64,000 bases of DNA from Pseudobacteroides cellulosolvens ATCC 35603 = DSM 2933 (lineage in GTDB: Bacteria; Bacillota; Clostridia; Acetivibrionales; DSM-2933), in contig NZ_LGTC01000001.1 in NCBI RefSeq assembly GCF_001262605.1, positions 6,621,501-6,685,500 of the forward strand. Direction: 5' to 3'. Positions 32,812 through 42,157 of the stretch are shown here, piece after piece (within the stretch, counting starts at the first letter, position 1; each line of letters opens with the position of its first letter). Made by a program: the position numbers and the translations under genes. Below the pieces are notes generated by a model. It did no database searches, had not been told where the DNA came from, and worked only from the letters and a program-made list of their open reading frames with translations.

Positions 32812-32833
32812 AAGGGGGCTAAATCGCCCCCTT
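32812..32833 (-). terminator. Terminator between CDF and lipoprotein genes
   Basis: AAGGGGGC (32812-32819) with GCCCCCTT (32826-32833). The T run is better on the minus strand, though it may act both ways. Confidence 0.75.
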
Positions 32834-32839
32834 AAAAAA

Positions 32840-34042
32840 TTATTCTTTTTTAAAAGCCCCTTCATGATATGAGTTCATTGGATCCCATACGAACCATTCC
32901 TCATAACCTGCATCATAAACACCTTGTATTTGCTGTCTTACCTGTTCATTATCATAATGCTGCCAGTTTCCTTTACCTATCCATGAAGCATCAAAATCCT
33001 GAATATAGGTTCTTATTTTAGGAGTGCTGCCTTCCACCTTAGCGAGACGGTCTTTAGCCTTTAGAAGTGTATTTTTAATGACGCCATAAGGATCAAGGTC
33101 AGGTTTTTTAAATGCAGTACCATTAATTATCTGACCAAGAGCATAATGAGATGGATATGCCATTGGATATATATAATCGATGTCTTTACCTATATGCTCA
33201 AGGTACTGTCCTATGCCCTCATTATCTCCAGGTGTTTCGCATATTATTGCAAAAACATCTGCTGAGAGAATAGCATTTGGCATTTGTTTTCTTGCTTCAG
33301 CTAAAAAGTCATTTATAGTCTCATACATTTGCTTATTATTATTGTTGCCAAAAACCATGTTGCTTTTCTTTCCATCAGGAAAACGAACATAATCAAATTG
33401 CACTTCGTCAAAACCTTTAGCAAGTGCTTCTTTTGCCAGATCTATGTTATACTGCCAAGCTTCCATGCTGTAAGGATTTACCCATGTTACTCCATTGTGA
33501 ATGTATAGTCCGCCATTTTTATTTTTTATTGCCACTTCAGGTTTTCCTTTAGAAAAGTAAGGATCCTTGAAGCACACAATTCTGGCAATGGAATAAATAT
33601 TGTTGTCACGGAGCTCCTTAGTTACTTTTTCAGGGTCGTATCTTACATCAATTGCTTTAACTTCCTTTGCCGCAGGAACTGAAGAATTAACGGTAACATT
33701 ACCGTCATCATTCTTGTAGTCTATTACATAGCTGTTGATTTCAGTGGTGTTTGCAAGCTCTATATAGTGCTTTAATCTAGCACCTGCAGAAGTTGCAGTA
33801 AGGTATAGGCCTTTTGCTTTAACCAGCTTCTTTTCCGGGACTTTAGTAGGTGTGGGTTGTGGCACGTTTGTTTGTGTCTGATTATTACCGTTTGGCTTTG
33901 AGCCTGCAATATTAGAGCCAGGCATTTTGTCAGCTTCCTTCTCCGGACTGATGCCGGAATTGGAACCACATGAAGAAAGAAGCAATGAGGCAATAACTGT
34001 AGAAGCGAGTAGTAGATTTTTCATGCAAAGGAATTTTTTCAT
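32840..34042 (-). CDS. Lipoprotein with putative glycoside hydrolase (DUF4015) domain
   Basis: 400 residues. Type II signal with lipobox LLLSSCGS, so lipid-anchored outside the membrane. A Pro/Thr/Asn linker (residues about 30-70) is followed by a TIM-barrel DUF4015 domain. Motifs are AKGLYLTATSAG, SYVIDYKNDDG, VQFDYVRFPDG, SADVFAI and DYIYPMAYPSHY. Conserved acidic residues at strand ends (FDYVRFPD) are the likely catalytic ones. A role in wall or polysaccharide turnover is inferred from the family. The start has AGGAG nine bases upstream. Confidence 0.85.
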   Translation of the reverse strand: MKKFLCMKNLLLASTVIASLLLSSCGSNSGISPEKEADKMPGSNIAGSKPNGNNQTQTNVPQPTPTKVPEKKLVKAKGLYLTATSAGARLKHYIELANTTEINSYVIDYKNDDGNVTVNSSVPAAKEVKAIDVRYDPEKVTKELRDNNIYSIARIVCFKDPYFSKGKPEVAIKNKNGGLYIHNGVTWVNPYSMEAWQYNIDLAKEALAKGFDEVQFDYVRFPDGKKSNMVFGNNNNKQMYETINDFLAEARKQMPNAILSADVFAIICETPGDNEGIGQYLEHIGKDIDYIYPMAYPSHYALGQIINGTAFKKPDLDPYGVIKNTLLKAKDRLAKVEGSTPKIRTYIQDFDASWIGKGNWQHYDNEQVRQQIQGVYDAGYEEWFVWDPMNSYHEGAFKKE

Positions 34043-34420
34043 GGATTATCGGCTCCTTTTTAATTAATTTAACTGAGAATATACAATAAATGCTTTTTAG
34101 GAGATTTCAAAAATTTCCTCGGCCAATTTTTATGGTGGAGAGCAGTAAAATTAGTATTTTTGAATTCTCCAGTTGACCAGCTATTTTTTAGAAATCACCT
34201 TATGATGGAAATTTTGAATAAAGATAAATAAAACGAAATACAATAATATGATTAATTATATAATTAAAATTTATCAAAAAAATTCTGAATTATCAATGCC
34301 TAATATATTCACATTAAGGTATGATAAAGAAATTTAATATATGTACATCATTAGGGATAAAAATTTATGCACTATCTTGTAATATTGCCAGAATTAATAT
34401 AAAATTTTTATGTGCATTAC
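34043..34420. other. AT-rich intergenic region
   Basis: No gene recognised. A weak hairpin AGGAGATTT/AAATTTCCT lies at about 34099-34119, in the upstream region of the lipoprotein gene. Confidence 0.4.
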
Positions 34421-34463
34421 AAGGATTGACTAAAATAAGGTAAGGAATGACTAAAACAATTAC
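34421..34463 (+). repeat. Two dispersed GGAATGAYTAAAA elements in tandem
   Basis: AAGGATTGACTAAAATAAGG (34421-34440) is followed directly by GGAATGACTAAAACAATTAC (34443-34462), leading into the ribosome site of the next gene. Confidence 0.55.
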
Positions 34464-34476
34464 AGGAGGCTGACTG

Positions 34477-34917
34477 ATGAAAATCTGTCCAAAATGCAAC
34501 TATTCAAATCAGGATTTTGATAATGTTTGTGTAAGCTGCGGTACACAGCTTGATAATTATAGCCACTACAACAGCTTTGCACCGCCGAATATGCCAGTTG
34601 TAACCAATGGGTTTTCAATTGCATCAATGATTTTAGGCATATCATCTATTGTTTTGGCATGCTGCTATGGAATTGGTATTATTCCAGGGATACTTGGAGT
34701 TATATTTGGGTTTATGGCAAGGAAAAAGATAGATAACTCCCAAGGAAGAGAACAAGGAAGCGGGCTTGCTTTAGCCGGGATTATTACCGGGTTTATAGGC
34801 ATTTTATTTGCGATAGTAGTTTTAATAATTCTTGCTTTAACCTTTAAAGATATTGACTGGAATACTTATATTCAAAAAATGAATGAATTACAAAGAAATA
34901 ATGATAGAAGCTTTTAA
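34477..34917 (+). CDS. Zinc-ribbon plus DUF4190 membrane protein
   Basis: 146 residues. An N-terminal zinc ribbon (CPKCNYSNQ and CVSCGTQL) precedes two transmembrane helices separated by a short basic loop. The DUF4190 pattern is seen in SIASMILGISSIVLACCYG, GIIPGILGVIFGFMARKK and GSGLALAGIITGFIG. CAGGAGG precedes the ATG. Function is unknown for the family. The next gene, DUF2752, also encodes a small membrane protein 72 bases downstream. Confidence 0.85.
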   Translation: MKICPKCNYSNQDFDNVCVSCGTQLDNYSHYNSFAPPNMPVVTNGFSIASMILGISSIVLACCYGIGIIPGILGVIFGFMARKKIDNSQGREQGSGLALAGIITGFIGILFAIVVLIILALTFKDIDWNTYIQKMNELQRNNDRSF

Positions 34918-34989
34918 TATAAATAATAAAGACGTTTGAATATTGGAGAAGTAAATTATTTTTTCTTCAATAATTCCATAGGATAAACA

Positions 34990-35406
34990 TTGAAAAGAGA
35001 AAATTTATTAATAAACTTAGTGTGGCTTTTAATATGCTTGTTGCCCTTATTATGTTCGTTTATCTTGAAAACAGATGGGCAAGTGGTGGCATTCAGATTT
35101 CATAATAATTACTATGAATTCGGAATGCCATGTGTTTTTAAGACCATTACCGGATATGAGTGTCCTTCTTGCGGAGGTACAAGAAGCTTTGTTTATATGA
35201 GTAAGCTTTCTATAGTGTCAGCATGGAATGCCAATAAAGCTGCAACAATGCTATATATGCTTATGATACTGCAAATTCCATACAGACTTATATTGATTGT
35301 TGGTGGGAAAGTTCCATTTCAAAGGTGTATTGCAAGGATTGGAATAGTTTTTTTGATTTTTATTGGGGTTGTAGATATAACAGAATTTGTTGCTCAATTT
35401 ATTTAA
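34990..35406 (+). CDS. DUF2752 small membrane protein
   Basis: 138 residues, three or four helices. The family signature TGYECPSCGGTRSFVY is followed by WNANKAATMLYML, the conserved W..N before the second helix. TTG start at 34990 with AGGAT upstream; no better ATG exists before the first helix. Function unknown. It lies 33 bases before the MutS-like gene in the same direction, so it may share a transcript. Confidence 0.85.
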   Translation: MKRENLLINLVWLLICLLPLLCSFILKTDGQVVAFRFHNNYYEFGMPCVFKTITGYECPSCGGTRSFVYMSKLSIVSAWNANKAATMLYMLMILQIPYRLILIVGGKVPFQRCIARIGIVFLIFIGVVDITEFVAQFI

Positions 35407-35439
35407 CATTTATAATTACCATAAAAAGGAGACGTTGGC

Positions 35440-37245
35440 ATGAAAACACCTTATGATTCATATACAAGGCGTAAAAATAAGTATGATATGTTAATACAAA
35501 GCCTCACAAAGGCTATTAATATGGTGAGCAATCTTAGACTGGCAGTTTTTTTAGTAGGATTAGCTGCAGGCGTAGTGTTATATCTTGTGAAATATTACAT
35601 ATTGCTTTCAGCTGTTATTTTTGTATCCATTATTGTGTTTATATATCTTGTTATTAGGCATGAGAAACTTATAGATATTAAAAAGTTCCATACTTTCTTG
35701 TTGGAAATTAACCAGAATTCCATTAAGAGGCTTGAAGGCAAGTGGCATGAATTTACTGACACAGGAGATGAATATAATAATTCCGAACATAGATACTTTG
35801 AAGATTTGGATATATTCGGTAAGGGTTCATTGTTTCAATGGATAAATACCTCTAAGACCTATTATGGAAGAAGTTTCTTTAAAGATATATTGGGAAACAC
35901 TCCTAAGTGCATTGAAGACATAACAGAAAGGCAGCAGGCGGTTCTGGAATTATCACGAAAGCTTGGATGGAGACAGAGGTTTCAGGCTGAAACCATGTCG
36001 GTACCTGATAAGACAATAGATCCGGATGAGCTTATTAAATGGGCTTTGGACACTGAGACATTTTATATTAAAAAGTGGTTTACCATATTTGTAAAGGCTT
36101 TGCCTGTTTTTACCGGAATAGTAATTTTGCTTGCTATGAATACCCAATTTATAACTTTTCATATTCCTGTATTATTGCTGCTGATACAGGCAATTTTATT
36201 GAGGATTAAGAGGAAAAAAAGGAGTGAGGTATTTGACTTAGCTGAAAAATACAGCAACGACATAAAGGTTTATTATAATGCATTAAAGCATTTTGAAAAG
36301 CATAATTTCAAATCAACCCATATTAAGGATATAAGGGCTGGAATGGTTAATAATGAAGGCCTGAAGGCATATAAGCAATTGGATAGGCTGTCAAAAATAA
36401 TAGATAACATATCTGCAAGGCACAGTGCATTCTTTGAATTGCTAAATATACTTACCCTCTGGGACTTCCAGTGTATGACTGCAATTGAGAAATGGAAACA
36501 AAGTTCAGGGAAGTTTCTTTTGTCTTGGATTAAGGCAATTGGAAAGGTGGAAGCTTTGTGTGGGCTTGCAATAATCAGTTTTGACAATCCCAAATGGCCT
36601 ATGCCCGATATTTGGGACTCAAAGCCGTTTATTGAAGCAAAAGGGTTAGGACATCCTTTGCTGGGGCAAAATGGAGTCAGCAATGACCTTAAAATTAAAA
36701 ATCAAGTGAAGGTACTTCTTATTACTGGCTCAAACATGTCGGGTAAAAGCACATTGCTGCGTACTGTGGGGATTAATCTTGTGTTGGCTTATGCAGGTGC
36801 ACCTGTTTGTGCGCAAAGTTTTTCGGCATCAATAGCTGATATTCATACCTGCATGAGGGTTAGTGATGATCTGGGAAAAAGCATATCCTCCTTTTATGCG
36901 GAGCTCTTGAGGATTAAAGAAATTGTAAACAGGGCTGAAAGCGGAGAAAAGGTATTTTTCCTGCTGGATGAGATATTTAAGGGAACTAATTCAAGAGATA
37001 GGCATATGGGGGCACGCGTTCTTATTAAAAGACTCTGCCAGCTTAACTGTTCAGGCCTTGTGTCAACACATGATCTTGAGTTAAGTGACCTCGAGAACGA
37101 GGGGTTTGAAGTGAAAAACTACCATTTTGAGGAGTATTACAAGGATAATAAGATAAACTTTGATTATAAACTTAGGGAAGGGGTATCCACCACAAGAAAC
37201 GCAGTTTATCTTATGAGACTTGCAGGTATAGATATAAGCGAGTAA
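35440..37245 (+). CDS. Membrane-associated MutS-like ATPase
   Basis: 601 residues. The C-terminal third is a MutS ABC-type ATPase: Walker A TGSNMSGKSTLL near residue 427, DDLGKSISSFYAELLRI signature helix, Walker B FFLLDEIFKGTNS and the H-loop STHDLEL. A MutS core-like helical region precedes it. The mismatch-recognition and connector domains of MutS1 are absent. Instead, two hydrophobic hairpins sit at about residues 32-68 and 205-255, placing it at the membrane. It belongs to the MutS-related group of unknown role. AAAAGGAG precedes the ATG. Confidence 0.85.
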   Translation: MKTPYDSYTRRKNKYDMLIQSLTKAINMVSNLRLAVFLVGLAAGVVLYLVKYYILLSAVIFVSIIVFIYLVIRHEKLIDIKKFHTFLLEINQNSIKRLEGKWHEFTDTGDEYNNSEHRYFEDLDIFGKGSLFQWINTSKTYYGRSFFKDILGNTPKCIEDITERQQAVLELSRKLGWRQRFQAETMSVPDKTIDPDELIKWALDTETFYIKKWFTIFVKALPVFTGIVILLAMNTQFITFHIPVLLLLIQAILLRIKRKKRSEVFDLAEKYSNDIKVYYNALKHFEKHNFKSTHIKDIRAGMVNNEGLKAYKQLDRLSKIIDNISARHSAFFELLNILTLWDFQCMTAIEKWKQSSGKFLLSWIKAIGKVEALCGLAIISFDNPKWPMPDIWDSKPFIEAKGLGHPLLGQNGVSNDLKIKNQVKVLLITGSNMSGKSTLLRTVGINLVLAYAGAPVCAQSFSASIADIHTCMRVSDDLGKSISSFYAELLRIKEIVNRAESGEKVFFLLDEIFKGTNSRDRHMGARVLIKRLCQLNCSGLVSTHDLELSDLENEGFEVKNYHFEEYYKDNKINFDYKLREGVSTTRNAVYLMRLAGIDISE

Positions 37246-37257
37246 AACAATTAATTT

Positions 37258-37704
37258 TTATAGTGATCTATCGGCACAGCTGCTGCATGTACCATAAAAC
37301 TTAACCCTATGGTCTCTAACAATAAAACCATGCTCCAATAATATCTGCTGTTCAAGGGATTCTAAAAGATCCTGTTCAACTTCTATAACTGTGTTACAGG
37401 AAGTGCAGATAAGGTGGTGGTGCCGGTGGCTGCTTTCATGTCTGTTAAGTTCGTATCTGCCAAGTCCATCATCCAGATCCAGCTTATGGACAATGCCTAT
37501 TTCATTAAATAAAAGCATAGTCCTATAGACTGTTGCCAATCCTATATCTGGGTTGGACCTTTTTACTAAATCATGTATTTCCTCGGCACTTAAGTGCTTT
37601 TCACGGCAGTTCATTATAATATCGAGAATGGTCTGCCTTTGAGGAGTTAACTTACATCCCTTCTCTTTGAGAAGGGAACTTAAATTTATAGGATTTGTGT
37701 CCAT
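37258..37704 (-). CDS. Fur-family metal/peroxide regulator
   Basis: About 148 residues. The winged helix has KLTPQRQTILDII, HLSAEEIHDLVK and GLATVYRTMLLF as recognition helix. The dimer domain has HESSHRHHHLICTSCNTVIE, holding the regulatory metal ligands, and a second CSSC completes the structural zinc site. Fur, PerR and Zur cannot be told apart safely here. ATG 37704 has AAGGAG nine bases upstream; 37734 is less likely. Confidence 0.92.
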   Translation of the reverse strand: MDTNPINLSSLLKEKGCKLTPQRQTILDIIMNCREKHLSAEEIHDLVKRSNPDIGLATVYRTMLLFNEIGIVHKLDLDDGLGRYELNRHESSHRHHHLICTSCNTVIEVEQDLLESLEQQILLEHGFIVRDHRVKFYGTCSSCADRSL

Positions 37705-37838
37705 TTGTTTTACTCCTTTTTGGTACATCGACAAATAGTAGTTTTTATCATAAAATATAAGAAATAATATGAAATATTAAACTTTAATATTTCATATTGG
37801 TTGTAAATATATTATATTAAATTTATAAAAGGTTATCC

Positions 37839-37981
37839 AGATATGTTGCGAAAAAGATTTTACATTAGCAAATACAGTTGAATCGTCTGCATTTGCATTA
37901 TAAAAATGAATTTTTCTCAACATATGAATCTAGGAAAATGTTTTGCAATAATTAAAAATGTAAAATGATTATTGCAAAACA
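37839..37981. repeat. Structured intergenic repeat, copy B
   Basis: Same element as 5635-5778, including an identical 25-base block (5688-5712 and 37892-37916). Outer stem ATATGTTGCGAAAAA (37841-37855) with TTTTTCTCAACATAT (37911-37925). Inner stem GCAAATACAG (37868-37877) with CTGCATTTGC (37887-37896). The 3' hairpin TTTTGCAATAAT with ATTATTGCAAAA is perfect. It ends about 45 bases before plsC. Confidence 0.75.
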
Positions 37982-38024
37982 TATAGATTAAAAGTGTTAA
38001 AAATCTTACATTTTGGAGGTATAA

Positions 38025-38741
38025 ATGATTAGGGCTATTATTGTATTGTTATATTTTGCAGGATATCTTTTATATTCCCTCACCTTTAGGCTTAGAGTTT
38101 TGGTTATGAACTGGAGGGGTAAGAAAACTGAAGCGGTTGATTTTATCAATTATCAGGCAGGGTTATGGGCACGCCGTGTGATTTGGTCAACTGGCTCGAA
38201 GGTTATTATTTCGGGGCAGGAGAATATACCTAAGGATAAAGGTGTAGTATTTATTGCAAATCACCAGAGCTATTTGGACATTCCCGTAATGATAGGTTAT
38301 ATTGAAAAGCCTAAAGGATTTATAGCAAAGATCGAACTGCTGAAAATACCAATTCTAAGCATGTGGATTAAGCATTTAGGAGGAGTATTTATAGTTAGAA
38401 ATAACCCTAAACAATCATTAAAAGCAATAAATGAGGGAGCTGAGAAGATAAAAAAAGGCGATTCCATGGTAATTTTTCCTGAAGGCACCAGGAGTGCAGA
38501 CGGTAAATTGGGAGAATTTAAGCCTGGAAGCTTAAAACTTGCGGTTAAATCAGGTGCACCAATAGTACCTGTTGTTATAAAAGGCACTGTGAATGTACTG
38601 CCAAAAAAGAAGTTTGCAGTTAAGCCTTCCCAAGTGGAAGTCTATGTGCTTTCTCCTATTATACAGGATGAGGCTGCAAAAATTGATACCAATGATCTTA
38701 CAGAGAAGATAAGAAATGCAATTATGGAGAAATTGAAATAA
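38025..38741 (+). CDS. plsC: 1-acyl-sn-glycerol-3-phosphate acyltransferase
   Basis: 238 residues. Makes phosphatidic acid from lysophosphatidic acid at the inner membrane face. The N-terminal helix is IIVLLYFAGYLLYSLTF. The acyltransferase motifs are NHQSYLDI (H-x4-D catalytic pair), GGVFIVRN, FPEGTRSADG and GAPIVPVVIKG, in the standard order. The ribosome site GGAGGT five bases before ATG lies in sequence resembling the end of the MITE-like element (TCTTACATTTTGGAGG). It opens a same-strand run with engB, an acyl-CoA synthetase and a peptidase. Confidence 0.94.
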   Translation: MIRAIIVLLYFAGYLLYSLTFRLRVLVMNWRGKKTEAVDFINYQAGLWARRVIWSTGSKVIISGQENIPKDKGVVFIANHQSYLDIPVMIGYIEKPKGFIAKIELLKIPILSMWIKHLGGVFIVRNNPKQSLKAINEGAEKIKKGDSMVIFPEGTRSADGKLGEFKPGSLKLAVKSGAPIVPVVIKGTVNVLPKKKFAVKPSQVEVYVLSPIIQDEAAKIDTNDLTEKIRNAIMEKLK

Positions 38742-38816
38742 TACTAAAATATAAGGTGAAAATATTTATTATTATTAAAATATTAAAATATTAAGAGAAA
38801 AATAGGAGGATTAAAG

Positions 38817-39398
38817 TTGATAATAAAAAACGCTGATTTTGAAATTACAGCTGTAAACCCGGCACAGTATCCTGTGTCAGAATTTCCTGAGGTAGCATTC
38901 GTAGGCCGTTCCAATGTAGGAAAGTCATCAATCCTAAATACACTGACCAATAGAAAAAGCCTTGCCAGAGTGGGTGGTACTCCCGGTATGACTAAGACAA
39001 TTAACTTTTTTAATATAGATGACAGAATGTTTTTTGTTGATTTACCCGGTTATGGGTATGCTAGTGTTTCCAAGGAGAAAAAGTCATCATGGGAAACTGT
39101 TGTAGAAAAATACCTTTTTACTAGAGTCAATCTGAAAATGATAATAATGCTGTTAGATATAAGGCACAGTCCAACAAAGGATGATAAAACCATGTATAAA
39201 TGGATATTGGATAGCAAAATACCCTATATAATAGTTGCGTCAAAAGCCGATAAAATATCAAAGGGTCAAATATTAAAGCATATACAGGTTATAAGATCAG
39301 AACTTCAAATATCTCCTGATATTAAGATAATTCCTTTTTCATCCCAAACCCGGCAGGGAAAGGAAGACATACTAGATATTATTGGCACTTTATTGTAA
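38817..39398 (+). CDS. engB: Ribosome biogenesis GTPase YsxC/EngB
   Basis: 193 residues, complete. Essential GTPase in large-subunit assembly. Motifs: GRSNVGKSS (G1), TPGMTKTINFF (G2), DLPGYGYA (G3), VASKADK (G4) and SSQTRQG (G5). TTG start with AGGAGG ten bases upstream; no ATG is available before the first strand. It follows plsC by 75 bases. Confidence 0.96.
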   Translation: MIIKNADFEITAVNPAQYPVSEFPEVAFVGRSNVGKSSILNTLTNRKSLARVGGTPGMTKTINFFNIDDRMFFVDLPGYGYASVSKEKKSSWETVVEKYLFTRVNLKMIIMLLDIRHSPTKDDKTMYKWILDSKIPYIIVASKADKISKGQILKHIQVIRSELQISPDIKIIPFSSQTRQGKEDILDIIGTLL

Positions 39399-39437
39399 TT
39401 ACCCTTAGGAATTATATAAAGAGGAAAGGGCAAAAAA

Positions 39438-41264
39438 ATGAAAAATGGAATTGATATATGTAATAAAGACGGCAGGAGAATAATAAAAGGAACAGGGTAT
39501 TATAAGCCCAGTGTTGTTGTGAAAGATCTAAGGGAGATTGTCAATTGTGCAAAGAGATATGGTGACAAAACAGGCTTTAGGTATAAGGATAAAAATGGCA
39601 AAGTAACTGGAAAGACTTATAATGAATTTGCTTATGATATTGATTGTCTAGGAACGGCTCTTATATCGATAGGGCTTAAAGATGCTTCAATAGCCATACT
39701 GAGTGAAAACAGATATGATTGGGGTGTTTGCTACTTATCTGTTGTAAATGGCGTAGGAATTGCCGTTCCAATGGATAAATATCTTCCAGCAAAAGAGGTT
39801 GAAAACCTTATTGAACGAGGAAAAGTCGATGCAATTTTTTATAGTTCATCATACCAGCATGTTATGGATGAGGTTGCGGCATCAAATGACAGAATTAAAT
39901 ACTTTATATGCATGGATGAAATAAGTGAAAAAATTATTGACAATACCAAGTTTAAATCTATGAGCGAAATAAAAATTCAGGGTAAGAAACTTTTGGATGG
40001 AGGGGACAGATCTTTTATAGATGCCGTAATAGACAGGGATAAGATGTCCATACTGCTTTTTACTTCAGGTACTACAAGCATGGCAAAAGGTGTAATGCTT
40101 TCTCATGCCAACATTGCCAGTAACGTGGTTTCTGTAGCAACAGATATAAAGGTATACAATGATGATGTTCACCTGTCGCTTCTGCCGCTTCACCATACCT
40201 TTGAGAATACCGTAGGTTTTCTGTTTATGGTATATAGCGGTGTTTGTATAACTTACTGTGATGGTATAAAATATATAGCACAAAACCTGAAGGAATACAA
40301 TGTTTCTCTGCTTATTGCAGTTCCGGCCATATTTGAAGCCTTATACAGAAAGACAATGGAGGGAATAAAAAAATCAGGAAAAGAGAAATCATTTAATACA
40401 GCATTAAAAATATCTGGAATCTTAAGAAAGTTTGGTATTGATTTAAGGAAGAGATTATTTAAGGGTATATTCAGTCAATTAGGGCCTTGTCTCAGGCTTG
40501 CAGTCTCAGGTGCTGCACCTCTTGACAAGGAGGTTATAACAGGATTTGAAAATATAGGATTTAAGATACTTCAAGGATATGGTTTGACTGAAACATCACC
40601 TGTTGTCGCTGCCAACAATGATTTCATAAACATTCCAGGATCCATAGGCTATCCATTAGGCGGGGTTGATGTAACATTGGACTCAATTGATGATAATGGT
40701 ATGGGTGAGATTATGGTTCGTGGAGAAAATGTAATGCTGGGGTATTACGATAACCCTGAGGAAACTAGAGAGGTTATTACGCCTGATGGATGGTTTAAGA
40801 CAGGGGATCTGGGGACTATTGATGATAAAGGAGTAATAAGGATTACTGGACGGGCTAAATCCATGATAGTGTTGAGTAACGGTAAAAAGGCGTTTCCTGA
40901 AGAATATGAGGTATTGCTTAACAATATAAAAGGTGTTAAAGATTCTTTTGTTTGGGGAAATGTTGCCTCGGATGGTGATGTCCAGGTATGTGCAGAATTG
41001 GTTATCGATAAAGATAAGATAATAGAGGATAATAGCCAAATGCTGCTGGAGAAGGATCTGGCTTCACTATTTGATAAGGCGATAAAAGAAATTAATAAGG
41101 ATCTTCCTCAATATAAAATTATCCGTTATTTTATAATGACATATGATGATATCGTTAAAACTACAACCCTTAAGATAAAAAGGCCTGCTGAGTATGAAAA
41201 GGTCAAGTCAAAGCTGGAAAAGGCAGGACTTGAGATAAGGAAAGCTTCCGGTAAGATTTTTTAG
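39438..41264 (+). CDS. AMP-forming long-chain acyl-CoA synthetase-like enzyme
   Basis: 608 residues, ANL superfamily. Activates a carboxylic acid, probably a fatty acid, as acyl-adenylate then thioester. A3 motif LLFTSGTTSMAKGVMLSH, A5 GYGLTETSP, A7 GWFKTGDLGTID and A8 GRAKSMIVLSNGKK are intact. The catalytic C-terminal Lys lies in KTTTLKIKRPAEY. It sits 39 bases after engB and 13 bases before the peptidase gene, with plsC upstream, consistent with recycling of fatty acids into phospholipid (inference). Confidence 0.93.
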   Translation: MKNGIDICNKDGRRIIKGTGYYKPSVVVKDLREIVNCAKRYGDKTGFRYKDKNGKVTGKTYNEFAYDIDCLGTALISIGLKDASIAILSENRYDWGVCYLSVVNGVGIAVPMDKYLPAKEVENLIERGKVDAIFYSSSYQHVMDEVAASNDRIKYFICMDEISEKIIDNTKFKSMSEIKIQGKKLLDGGDRSFIDAVIDRDKMSILLFTSGTTSMAKGVMLSHANIASNVVSVATDIKVYNDDVHLSLLPLHHTFENTVGFLFMVYSGVCITYCDGIKYIAQNLKEYNVSLLIAVPAIFEALYRKTMEGIKKSGKEKSFNTALKISGILRKFGIDLRKRLFKGIFSQLGPCLRLAVSGAAPLDKEVITGFENIGFKILQGYGLTETSPVVAANNDFINIPGSIGYPLGGVDVTLDSIDDNGMGEIMVRGENVMLGYYDNPEETREVITPDGWFKTGDLGTIDDKGVIRITGRAKSMIVLSNGKKAFPEEYEVLLNNIKGVKDSFVWGNVASDGDVQVCAELVIDKDKIIEDNSQMLLEKDLASLFDKAIKEINKDLPQYKIIRYFIMTYDDIVKTTTLKIKRPAEYEKVKSKLEKAGLEIRKASGKIF

Positions 41265-41277
41265 AGGATGAAAAATT

Positions 41278-42021
41278 ATGAGTAATACAATAGAATATTC
41301 TCTTAAAATTGGAGAGAATGAAATTCCATATAAAATTAAAGAGAGTTCTAAAGCCAAATATATACGGCTTGTTATAGACAATAACGGTCTTTCTGTTGTT
41401 AAACCCAAAAGAGTTGGACTTGGTCAAATTGAGAAAGTATTATGGGAGAAAAGCGATTGGATTTCCAAGTATTATCTAAAACTAATTGAGAAAAAGCAGA
41501 ATATGGTTGAAAGAAAATGGGTAACTGGAGAGACTTTGCTATACTTGGGCCAGAGCTATAAATTAAATATAACAGATATTAAAAAGAGCATCGCATCTGT
41601 AAGCTTTGATGGCGATGCCTTTTATGTACTTATGGATGAAAAAGCAGCCGATGAGGAAAGACAGATAGTTGTTGAGAGTGTAATAAAAAAATGGTATAGA
41701 AAAGCAGCGGGCAGTGTTATCAATGGGAGACTGGAGCATTATTGCAGTATCACTGGATTAAAGTACAAAGTCATGCGGCTTAAAGAGCAGAAAACACGAT
41801 GGGGCAGTTGTTCAAGAGATGGTAATCTGAATTTTAACTGGAAACTTGTTATGGCACCATTATGGGTTGTTGATTATGTCGTTCTTCATGAGGTTTGCCA
41901 TTTAAAGCATCTAAATCACTCCAAGGATTTTTGGTGGTTGGTGGAATATCATATGCCTCAATATAAAAAAGCTCAGGAATGGCTTAAGAATAATGGAGCT
42001 TCATTAACATTAAATTATTGA
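41278..42021 (+). CDS. YgjP-type (DUF45/M48-like) zinc metallopeptidase
   Basis: 247 residues. The zinc motif VVLHEVCHLKHLNHSKDFW has HExxH and the following conserved HS..FW, characteristic of the YgjP/WLM group. RLKEQKTRWGSCSRDGNLNFNW is the other family signature. The N-terminal half is the variable beta region (KAKYIRLVIDNNGLSVVKP). Starts 13 bases after the acyl-CoA synthetase, with GAGGA upstream, so it is the last gene of that operon. Physiological substrate unknown. Confidence 0.9.
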   Translation: MSNTIEYSLKIGENEIPYKIKESSKAKYIRLVIDNNGLSVVKPKRVGLGQIEKVLWEKSDWISKYYLKLIEKKQNMVERKWVTGETLLYLGQSYKLNITDIKKSIASVSFDGDAFYVLMDEKAADEERQIVVESVIKKWYRKAAGSVINGRLEHYCSITGLKYKVMRLKEQKTRWGSCSRDGNLNFNWKLVMAPLWVVDYVVLHEVCHLKHLNHSKDFWWLVEYHMPQYKKAQEWLKNNGASLTLNY

Positions 42022-42157
42022 TGGTATATTATATTGTTTAGAAAATTTTAGGAATATACTTCTAAAAGTAGTTGCTAAAGTGATATAATATTAATGATAA
42101 TAAAATTGAATAAAGAATTATAAATACCCTGATACAAAGGGATATAGGGGGGTAACT

